Assembly (NCBI GenBank): GCA_949361645.1
Contig: OX442417.1
Coordinates: 7,486,275-7,550,274 of the forward strand
DNA length: 64,000 bases
From: Spongilla lacustris
Taxonomy: Eukaryota; Porifera; Demospongiae; Spongillida; Spongillidae
Reading direction: 5' to 3'
Shown: one piece after another, positions 55,802 through 64,000 of the stretch
Numbering within the stretch: position 1 is the stretch's first letter
Layout: the number at the start of each line of letters is the position of its first letter
Position numbers and translations under genes: made by a program
Notes under the pieces: generated by a model
Told to the model about the DNA's origin: nothing
What the model saw: only the letters and a program-made list of their open reading frames with translations
Databases searched by the model: none

Positions 55802-56457
55802 AACGATTGTGTTTGTACACTTTGTACTGCAAACGCATGATTTTTATTATGTACTCATTCGTATAATATATCATTGTACCTATTACAGATCTATATAATA
55901 CTATGGTTTGCGCACGAGCAATCCCAGGATTGCGCGGCCAATCCATGGCATGTACCACAACCCATGGGTAGCGCAGGACAATCCCTGGATTGCGCAAATA
56001 CATGCTTTGCGCGTAACATATGTATAGGTTACATAATCATACCGCGCTGTACCGGCACGCTAACAACAATTAAATAAATAGTTAATAACCCAAGACAAGA
56101 AATTAAAGCGATATATTTCCCCCCCTGTATGGTGCATTATACCGCACTCATCCCAATGGTAAGTTTTAAAGGCTCGAGATTGGTACGCATGCCAAACAGT
56201 CGTGACCTAGAAAAAAAAGTTGCGTTGCGATATTGCCTAACTCCCGATGAAGTCAGTAGTATAAAGGTAAAATCACGTGATTAAAGCAATGTATAAGCAG
56301 TTGCATCTCAGCAATAAAAACAGTTTAATCATGGAGAAAAAGGCTTGCATCCTGATTGCAGTGCTTTCGGCAGTTGTTCTGCTAATCTCGCACTAGAGAT
56401 AGGTCTAGGCGTCGGCCTGAAGAAGAGTGCAGCGGCAACCACGTATCCGTACCAGTA
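55802..56457. other. No gene recognised
   Basis: Contains four imperfect CAATCC(A/C)(A/T)GG-GCGC words at 55918-55998; otherwise nothing. Confidence 0.5.
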
Positions 56458-56614
56458 CCGTTGTCGGAGGCATGGCTGTCCCCCTGGAAAAAGTGTCCCC
56501 CCGGACATTCATGCCTAGGCACGACTGTCCCCCCGGACACTGGTGCCTAGGAATGAATGTCCCCTCTAGGCATTATTGTCCCCCCATGCCGGACATTTTT
56601 TCCTAGGCACAGCT

Positions 56615-56649
<35 letters not shown>
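56458..56649 (+). repeat. Modular GTCC/CCTAGG palindromic repeat, copy 6
   Basis: Starts CCGTTGTCGGAGGCATGG and alternates GTCCCCCCGGAC with ATGCCTAGGCAC / TGCCTAGGAATG. It ends in a C run of about 34 directly against the next hairpin. Confidence 0.75.
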
Positions 56650-56650
<1 letters not shown>

Positions 56651-56841
56651 TAGTTGGCCCATAGCCCGACCTTCGCGTATTGGGTATCTAGCCTATACCT
56701 GGATTTGTACACATCTGATAGCGTATGTGGGCTATACTATTATCACATACAGCCCACATACGCTATTAGATGCATGGGTACAAATCCAGGTATACCCGAC
56801 ATTCCAATACGCGAAGGTACGGTCGGGCTACGCCCAACTAG
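56650..56841. mobile_element. 192-bp hairpin MITE (CTAGTTGG ends)
   Basis: Arms of about 80 bp: CTAGTTGGCCCATAGCCCGA outward and ATAGCGTATGTGGGCT inward on the left, mirrored on the right to CCCAACTAG. The loop is about 20 nt. No ORF. Confidence 0.85.
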
Positions 56842-56990
56842 CCCCCCTCCACGTTTTCTCGTTTATCATAAACGTTCAACCAAGCACTTAGCCTTCCAAT
56901 CCTCGTAACTGCTCTGCCTCATGCGTGTATAAACTAATGTTCGCACGCGTCCGTGGAGGTTTCCTTTTAGAACAGCGAGTGTTTCTGGCC

Positions 56991-57262
56991 ATGGACGACG
57001 AAATCGTTTTGAACTCAGTTCTTGTTAAAAGGAAGGTATCCAGGCCAGTTGGATGTTCAAAATATCAGAAACGTTCTTTTAGACGAAAGCGCGTGGAAAA
57101 TACAAAGTTGACAATGGCGCTCTTTATTTACAAATTGTTCCAAGATATGAGTGGCGATCAACAGTGATCAAATCGAAAGAAGAGCAGGAAAGAATAATGA
57201 TAGCTTGCCACGCTTCACCACAAGGAAAATCGTCAGGCCTGGCGCGTATCCAGAATTTCAAA
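56991..57262 (+). pseudogene. Solitary first exon of a GIN-type integrase gene, frameshifted
   Basis: MDDEIVLNSVLV and SKYQKRSFRRK are followed, after a one-base shift near 57093, by KYKVDNGALYLQIV, YEWRSTVI and EEQERIMIACHASPQG. This is the same layout as the first exon at 8093-7859 (RRKAGSYMVGNG ... ILEACHSLPEG). The region after ACHASPQG diverges and runs into G-rich repeats; no later exons follow. Confidence 0.7.
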
Positions 57263-57289
57263 CCTATTAACATTGTACGTCAATCGAAT

Positions 57290-57470
57290 ACGAGCGGGGG
57301 AGGGGGGAGGGGGGGGGGGGGGGGGGGGGATCATGCACTCTTGCGATAGGCCAAATAAGAGCGGAGAGGGGAGGGTAGGCCAAATTAATACAAGTGGGGG
57401 GAGGAGGGAAGGTTAGTATCAATTAAGTTTTGTAAATTATTCTATTGGGGGGGGGGGGGGGGGGGGGGTT
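57290..57470. repeat. G-run repeats with AATACGAGCGGGGG / GGCCAAAT words
   Basis: ACGAGCGGGGGAGG, AGGCCAAATAAGAGCGGAGA, AGGCCAAATTAATACAAGTG and two long G runs. The reverse complement (CCCGCTCGTATATTTGGCC) occurs at 2820-2890, so this is a dispersed family. Confidence 0.7.
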
Positions 57471-58030
57471 TCAGGTAACACGGAAACCTCTATGGATATG
57501 CTCCTGATCGTTGTATAGATATATGCATGCGACCACCATGTATAGAAGCATGACTGTAACTTTGATATTGGGTGTTCACTTACTTCCAGCAAAGAAAAAT
57601 CGTACAAAGTTCAAGAGTCAGTTGGCAAAGGTGTTTACAAGGCAAATGGCTCTGCACTGCATGCAGCAAATATCTGTCTGACACATGAAGCATGTTTTTT
57701 TTTTTTGTGATATCATGCATATGGTACCAATCATTATTTTATGACCTCACGCGGATACTTGCATGCACACGAATTTTCATATATACGATTTACATTTGTA
57801 AACATTTACACAAGAATGCCTTTCCTTGAAATGAGAGCCTTTAGTAATAAATAATTAGCTGCTCTGCACACAACCGAGCGGGCACGCAGACGCATGTAAA
57901 TGTATTAAGATATATCATGGCATGCATGACGTTTGCTAATACATGCACGTATAAAACGACTAACGCATGTATATCGATCCGATTTGGTTGTATTATACTT
58001 ACGCTTGTACATTCCAGGCCTGTATTTAAA
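57471..58030. other. No gene recognised
   Basis: Short frames only. Confidence 0.5.
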
Positions 58031-58260
58031 GTGTAGGACATTCTATCCTAGGCACCAGTGTCCCCCCATGGGGGGACACTGGTGCCTAGGGTAGGACAAT
58101 TATGCCTAGGCATAAATGTCCCCTGCGGACATATATGCCTAGGCATAATTGTCCGGGGGACAATGGTGCCTAGGAACGAGTGTCCGGGGGACAGCGGTGC
58201 CTAGGCATGAATGTCCGGGGGGACATTTTGCGGGGGGGACAACCATGCCTACGACACCGG
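58031..58260 (-). repeat. Modular GTCC/CCTAGG palindromic repeat, copy 7
   Basis: On the minus strand it starts CCGGTGTCGTAGGCATGG and alternates GTCCCCCC with TGCCTAGGCATA, ending at GTAGGACATT (58033). This is one of the cleanest copies, with at least four CCTAGG centres. Confidence 0.8.
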
Positions 58261-58622
58261 TACTACACGAATTTTTTTAATTATAACCGAGCGGCATATA
58301 CATGCACGCATTCCACTACTCAGCTCGTGCGCGTGCAGTATATAGTGTAGAACTGAAGCAAACACCATCAGACTGAGAATGAAATGTTCGCGTAATGGCA
58401 TCTTCTTGCAGACTGACAATCGATTCTGAACACCACTGATTACTTTGTTGTTGTTCTACCAATAAACTAAAGCGCCGTGCACGCATGCGCACATACGGCG
58501 ATATGAATTCGATTTGCAATCGTCGACAAATATACGACAAAGATTTATTTGCCTGTAAGTCTGCATAGAACATGCATTTCAAATAATGTTCATTCAGTCA
58601 GTGTTGTCTTGCGCATTCTTCT

Positions 58623-59428
58623 CAGGGATGTTAAGGCAACCTACACAAGAAAACATATTTACATGATGTTGACATTATGTTCACAAGTATGTTCATGATT
58701 ACATCATTATGACATAGTGCAAATCACTGTTTATTCAAGCATTGCGATCGTACGGAAGATAGTTTTGTAAAGCATTCATACCTATTGTCATGCTAGGGTA
58801 TTCTAGCGCTTAGATTTCGTATATGACGCGTAGAAGTTTTGGCTTGACAATTTAAAAGTTGCAGCTGTCGAGCGGGAAAGTTCAGTTACGTCATATTTTA
58901 TCGCCTTAAGAGGGTCGTTTGTGAAAAGCAATACGGCGCTGATGAAGACGAGGGCGGATAAGAAGACTTTTGTGCCTGGTATGTTACACGGTGTTTCTAT
59001 TGCTCATCTACGCTTAGGATGTGATTGGAACGTACTTGGTTCGCTAGATATAGTCGTTTTTATTGTAAATACGCCGCCATTTTGAATGCATACAAAGCAG
59101 GATTGCTACGAAGGCTGAAGTACATCTTACACAACCAAAGCGTAACTTTGTCCAGCGTGTAGGGATCTAACATAATATGGCATTTGTTGCTTGATCCGTG
59201 CATTGCTTTATCGCCGCCACTATCGCTCGATGGCTAATTGTTACCAATACGTACGCTTGCAAGTAAACCTGAACAATCGAACAACACTATTAGGTGGACA
59301 TATATATACAGCATTCTTAAGCCAAGTTTGACCGCAATGCAACATGTTATATGGCTTTTACACTTTATGACAGGTTAAATATGTACGGTCTGGGTACGAG
59401 ACACGCGTAGGCTGCCTTAACACCCCTG
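58623..59428. mobile_element. Candidate hAT-like element with CAGGGRTGTTAAGGCA ends
   Basis: The left end CAGGGATGTTAAGGCAACCT and the reverse complement of the right end (CAGGGGTGTTAAGGCAGCCT) are inverted. ATTCTTCT occurs directly before the left end (58615-58622) and 5 bp after the right end (59434-59441), a plausible 8-bp duplication with a small indel. No ORF recognised. Confidence 0.6.
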
Positions 59429-59441
59429 AGTTTATTCTTCT

Positions 59442-60533
59442 ATACCATGCAGGACCTGTAGCTGTTTTATGCACTAGTGTAAAAAAAATTAAGGGGTATG
59501 CAATTTTGAATTATACAACTCAGCTCGTGAATAAGAATATCCTAAGAATGCTGATTGGGTGTAAGTTGAATTCATACGTCAACGACGCAAAGTGTTGGTT
59601 CAGTGAGCTTGTGTTTATTAAGGGGTAAGAGAGGTGCAACACTTACTAGCATCTCAACTTGCCATGCACCCATGCATCATTCTATGTCAAAAAATACATG
59701 TAGCAATATATATGCAAGACTGAATCTTTCGCTGGTGAGAGCTAGCAAACTCTCGGGCAATCTAGGTTCCATATATGTTCATGATCACATGCTATATAGT
59801 ATAGTATGCGTTATATAATTGTAATGCTATATCCTTTCAAAGTCCCACCATACATTCATTTTGTTCAAAAAGAGCTAAGTTGGCGCCTTTAATTTTGCAA
59901 AGGTACTCCCTTTTGTCCTAGAGGAGATTGTTGTAGTCAATTCAGTGCCATACATCTTAGTACGTCCCATGAGCTGCCAAACGCAGAGGTCGTCGCACCT
60001 ATAAGCCTGTCCCAACTGAGTTCCTCTGTGACCATTGGTTGCAGGACCAATTCAGTGACCTGTGAAACATGGCATTGCCAAGGGCCACGACTAAGTTTGC
60101 CCATTTCTATGGGAGGTTGGACACTAATAAACAACATCGTACCAAGGTGCAAGTTATTTCCTATGCTCCCCCTCCCCCTCCCCCTCCCCCTCCCCCCCCC
60201 TCCCCTCCCAACCAGCTAGCTAGTATGAAACAATTAAACAATAGTTAACGGTTTCATGCCGAATACGCTGATCAGCGTAAAATTTATATATATACGGTTC
60301 GTGCCGATTACGCTTAGGGGTATGGGGGAGCGTTGTAAGCTCCCCCTGAAAAAACTCAGAAAGCTACGCAAAAAAGCGACGGCCAAGAGCCGGCCATTCA
60401 AATATATCAATTATATAGCCAAATTGTTTATGCGCATACAAGTTACAACAGTCCGGATAACCGCTAGGAATTTGATACACTGGCAAGTGAATCTCATGGC
60501 CGTTTCAAACAAACGTCGTAATGATATTAGTTA
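59442..60533. other. No gene recognised; (CCCCCT)n tract
   Basis: A C-rich (CCCCCT) tract lies at 60167-60210 and a short GGGGGAGC-GCTCCCCC hairpin at 60323-60347. Confidence 0.5.
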
Positions 60534-60632
60534 CCGGTGTCAGAGGCATAAATGACTCCCAAGCATAAATGACTCCCCCGGTCATTTACGCCTAAGGTGT
60601 AAATGACTCCTACTAGGCATAAATGACTCCCC
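60534..60632 (+). repeat. Modular palindromic repeat, copy 8 (GACTCC variant)
   Basis: Starts CCGGTGTCAGAGGCATAAAT; the usual GTCC core is replaced by GACTCCCCCGGTC and the centres by GCCTAAGG and ACTAGGCA. The framework is kept although the words differ. Confidence 0.65.
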
Positions 60633-60684
60633 ACGTGAATTTCATAAGCCACGTGTAGTTGTCGAAGTGAGAAAGCTCGCTCGC

Positions 60685-60926
60685 ATGGACCAGGATGAAT
60701 TCAGTGTTGTTGAGGATTATCTGCGTACGATACAATATCCTAAGGGCATTTCATAGGGAGATAAGGCCAATCTATGGCGCAAAAGCAAAAACTTCAAGTT
60801 CGACTGGAGTGCTCTATTTCAGAAGAGTGCAGAAAGGCGAAGGTGACGAGGAAGGGTGGAAGATTTGTGTTAGAACCGAAGACGAAAAAAGACGAATTCT
60901 GGAGTCATGCCATCCTGGGATTGAAG
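60685..60926 (+). pseudogene. Solitary first exon of a GIN-type integrase gene, stop plus frameshift
   Basis: MDQDEFSVVEDYLRTIQYPK is followed by an in-frame TAG (GIS-GDKANL) and a frame change near 60795. It then reads GVLYFRRVQKGEGDEEGWKI, RTEDEKRRILESCHPGIEG and an AAG|GTAGAA donor at 60926/60927. This is the third relative of the 8093-7859 exon in the window. The next exon is absent; a hairpin MITE starts 18 bp downstream. Confidence 0.75.
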
Positions 60927-60944
60927 GTAGAACAGAAAATATAT

Positions 60945-61249
60945 ACAAGATATAAAAATTTAATTAAAATAAAATTGGTGATGTAGGATTTGTATAGATA
61001 GCAATTGAGTAAAAAGTAAGGAAACAAGGAATTACGGATATTATGCATTCATTAAATTATAAATATTACATACCTACATTTAGCAGACTTTAAGGCAGGT
61101 AGATTTGCTAAATAATGTAGGTCTGTAATATTTATAATTTAATGAATGCATAATATCCGTAATTCCTTGTTTCCTTACTTTTTACTCAATTGCTATCTAT
61201 ACAAATCCTACATCACCAATTTAATTTTAATTAAATTTTTATATCTTGT
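60945..61249. mobile_element. 305-bp hairpin MITE
   Basis: Near-perfect inverted arms of about 140 bp (ACAAGATATAAAAATTTAAT outward; GCATTCATTAAATTATAAAT inward) around a loop near 61075-61105. AT-rich, no ORF. Confidence 0.9.
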
Positions 61250-62615
61250 TTCACTCCTTTTTTTTCCTCGGTGGGTTCCGACATGTACTTATACATTGCA
61301 TGCATGAGCACAAACATAGAAGGAAGGGGAATCTTGGAATACAACCCATTGCATCACATACATCACAGCAGTACGTACAATATGACAGTTTGTTCTGCTC
61401 ACTTGCTACCATCATTAAATCACATCACAATCAAACAATTTCCTTTAAACAGTTAATGTCTCTGAATTGGCATGTGACTGGAAGATGAGGGGATCCCTAA
61501 AGAAAGTAGTAGCGTAGGAAAGGAGGAATTAGTAGTAAAGTCACAAAATATAATGTGAGCTCAAACCATAAATGCCCTTCCCATGGCTCTAACCAAAACA
61601 TCCTAAACTGACATACGTGTAGCCCCAACCCGAATCTCCATCACAACTATCCTCACGGGATTCAAAGCCCTCACCTCTTGACTGAAGGTACTCATACGTT
61701 CTTCAAAGCCAGTAGTGAAGGCATCAGGAATAATCGCCATAAATGTCTGTCCTTGATGTGAGTACATGTATATGATCAGAGCAATTCGCCATTCACACAA
61801 AAGATGCTTACCAGATTGCCTGCCTTGTGTCCATGTGTTGTTGCAAATGTATGCATGTATTTGTGTACGTGTACATGATTTAACCATTACCAGTGCAATG
61901 GTGTGGAACACAGGCTGATGTACACACATACATGTATCACACCCATACACTCAAACACATGTATAACCAATACACTTCATGTACATTCACACAACACACA
62001 AACACATGCACACACACCAACAGGTGAGTGTGTGGTGAACCTAAGTTGTGATGTCCAATAGTCCCAATGTCTCGGAGTGTAACCTCAGTTCATGACATAG
62101 AAAGATAGCTATTTCCATGACATCATATTGATCAGGAGGCATCAAAAATATCTGTACACTTAATTAGTGTTGTGTGTACTTGTGTATGGTATATGATTAT
62201 GCATTGTCATCATTACAATAATTCAGTGAGCCCTTTGCTGCTGGCAGAACACACAAAGTGTATGGCTGGGTGATCTTGAGCTGGAATGCTACAGTAAAAA
62301 ACAATGTTTGTGAAGCCAGAACAGAGTAAGACTACGTGTACAAGGGTGTGTGTGTGTGTATGTGTTTGTGTATGTGTGTGCATGTGTGTGTGTATGTGTG
62401 TGTGAAACGTGTTTGCATGTTGTAAGCAATAGTTGTAACTGAACTCATTTTTTGGAAGGTTACTTGAAGTCATAACTTTGTTTTTCACAGTATATTCATT
62501 ACACATTGTTTGCTATATAAACCGTGGTTAGCTTACATGTAATCTGATGCTAGCTGCCTTGTACATGTAATAAACTCCCTACTGTAAGCTTAGCGCGCAA
62601 GAGAAGTATTTTTAA
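61250..62615. other. No gene recognised; TG microsatellite
   Basis: Short frames only; a TGTG-rich tract lies at 62345-62405. Confidence 0.5.
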
Positions 62616-62985
62616 GCCCTTACCACCCATATGGTCAGCTCTACCCCTTACAACCCATATGACCAGCTCTGCCCCCTTACCACCGATATGACCAACTCTG
62701 CCCCCTTACCACCAATATGACCAGCTCTGCCCCCTTACCACCCATATGGTCAGCTCTACCCCTTACCACCCATATGACCAGCTCTGCCCCTTACCACCCA
62801 TATGGTCAGCTCTGCCCCCTTACCACTCATATGACCAGCTCCCTTACAACCCACATGACCAGCTCTGCCCCCTTACCACCCATATGACCAGCTCTGCTCC
62901 TTACCACCCATATGACCAGCTCTGCACCCTTACCACCCATATGACCAGCCCTGCCCCTTACCGCCCACATGACCAGCTCCATCCC
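62616..62985. repeat. ~29-bp minisatellite
   Basis: Unit TTACCACCCATATGACCAGC followed by TCTGCCCCC, about 12-13 copies with AC and GG variants at the GACC position. The Pro/Tyr-rich frame 62746-63006 is its translation. Confidence 0.9.
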
Positions 62986-63780
62986 CATCATATCACACAC
63001 ACATAAACATCAAGCAACTCCTCCACAACCATAATGCCATACACAAATACAGTCGTAGTGGTGAGGACACAGGGATACAACAGCTCCCAACAATGAAAAG
63101 CAATCATAGCACGTAATCCAAGAACAATAGCGCTTCAAACAAGCATACATACAATGCAGGTATGCAAGCTAAGCCACACGTATGCATACATACATACACA
63201 TACACATACACACACATGCATGTATACATAAGCATTTTCCAAGTGGCATACCCTTTTTCGTACATATCCCCCTTCTTTGAGTTCACGTGAAAAAAAAAAG
63301 AACAATTGAACGCTACAAAGCGGGTTAAGCCGATCGCAAAAGCAAGAAGGATCGATAGGCTAGCATGAAGGCAGTAAGAAGGATAGCGTGAAGGTGGGAA
63401 ACCACTGCATGCAACTGGGCCGTCGCTAAAGAAGTTGGCATTGGTTGGCCATGGGTGACGTATACAGGTGAGCTACCTAACATACAACGAGAGTAACACT
63501 ATATTTGCGCCCCCCACCCTCATGTAAGCAAGCTGTCAAAGATGACCTGTTGGTAGGACCATTTATAAGTGAGTTTTGTTCAATGCCGACAATGGTAACG
63601 GGGATGTCCTCCACAATTGCGTGGTCCCACTAGAGCAAATCAGGTGCTGCTCATTCAAGCTGCAAAGGTGATGGCAAACAGAACACCATCCCACCAGGAT
63701 GGGGGTGAACCACTCCGAATAGGTGGGTGTATGTGACTGTGTGTGTTGAAAAGTGTGTGCCATGTCTCAGGGATATGTTG
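62986..63780. other. No gene recognised
   Basis: CATACA-rich words near 63180-63225; nothing else is recognised. Confidence 0.5.
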
Positions 63781-63784
63781 CCAA

Positions 63785-64000
63785 GTGGTGTAGTGTTGTG
63801 CTAGCTATCCCCCTCCCCTTCCCTCCTGTCTCATCTTCTCTTCTCTACTACCCTTCCTCTCCATTCTCTTCTCCCCTCCCCTCATCTCCCCTTTCCCTCT
63901 TCTCTCCTCTCCCCCTTCTCTTCTCACCCCCTTCCCTCCTCTCTCCTCTCCCCCTCCCCTCCTCTCTCCTCTCCCCTTCCCTCCTCTCTCCTCTCCCCCT
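63785..64000. repeat. CT-rich polypyrimidine tract
   Basis: CTCCTCTCCCCTTCC-type repeats run to the window edge and probably continue beyond it. Confidence 0.9.

Noticed and set aside
62746..63006. Pro/Tyr-rich 86-codon ORF
   Set aside because: Direct translation of the 29-bp minisatellite.

Overview
The window looks like intergenic or heterochromatic DNA from an invertebrate animal, plausibly a marine one such as a demosponge (low to moderate confidence on the group). The clues are split genes with very short GT-AG introns (about 45-75 bp), animal-type transposase families (hAT, Ginger/GIN integrase, Gypsy integrase, SWIM-YqaJ), one intact C2H2 zinc-finger gene, frequent TACATGTA words, and many microsatellites and G/C runs. 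No bacterial operon, rRNA gene or CRISPR array was seen. Almost everything recognisable is mobile DNA, much of it nested.

Left part (1-16 kb): a BED-like zinc-finger remnant; a 2.5-kb element with about 230-bp inverted ends (1511-4046) that carries another insertion; a minus-strand multi-exon gene (5752-8093) encoding a Ginger/GIN-type integrase with a Josephin-like cysteine-protease tail, broken by three stops; and a roughly 1-kb hAT-like element (10194-11209). Middle (16-32 kb): Gypsy integrase fragments; a 3.7-kb DNA transposon with about 500-bp inverted ends and a decayed unclassified DDE-like transposase (17630-21333); the C2H2 gene (21555-22238); a foldback MITE with a 9-bp target duplication (23418-24197); a SINE-like tRNA-derived piece; a CACTA-like transposase exon; and several minisatellites.

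Right-middle (32-55 kb): an integrase element (32652-35378) whose inverted ends hold TTTCGAAATTG words and whose first exon is split by a 912-bp hAT with a perfect 8-bp duplication. Next is a giant foldback structure (37152-51868, 14.7 kb). Its two arms are near-identical, start at the same terminal motif and consist mostly of an approximately 27-bp minisatellite. Immediately after it lies a second TIR-bounded element (51973-55098) with a SWIM-YqaJ gene and a convergent acidic-repeat ORF. A 1263-bp hAT MITE with a perfect 8-bp duplication interrupts one exon of that gene.

Right end (55-64 kb): an exact 120-bp duplication, two solitary broken first exons of the GIN-integrase family, hairpin MITEs, a probable hAT-like element and simple repeats.

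A second thread runs through the whole window: at least eight short copies of a modular repeat family that start at CCGGTGTC and alternate two palindromic centres, GTCCCCCCGGAC and CCTAGG/ACTAGT. The strongest candidates for something undescribed are the giant foldback element and this modular palindromic repeat family.
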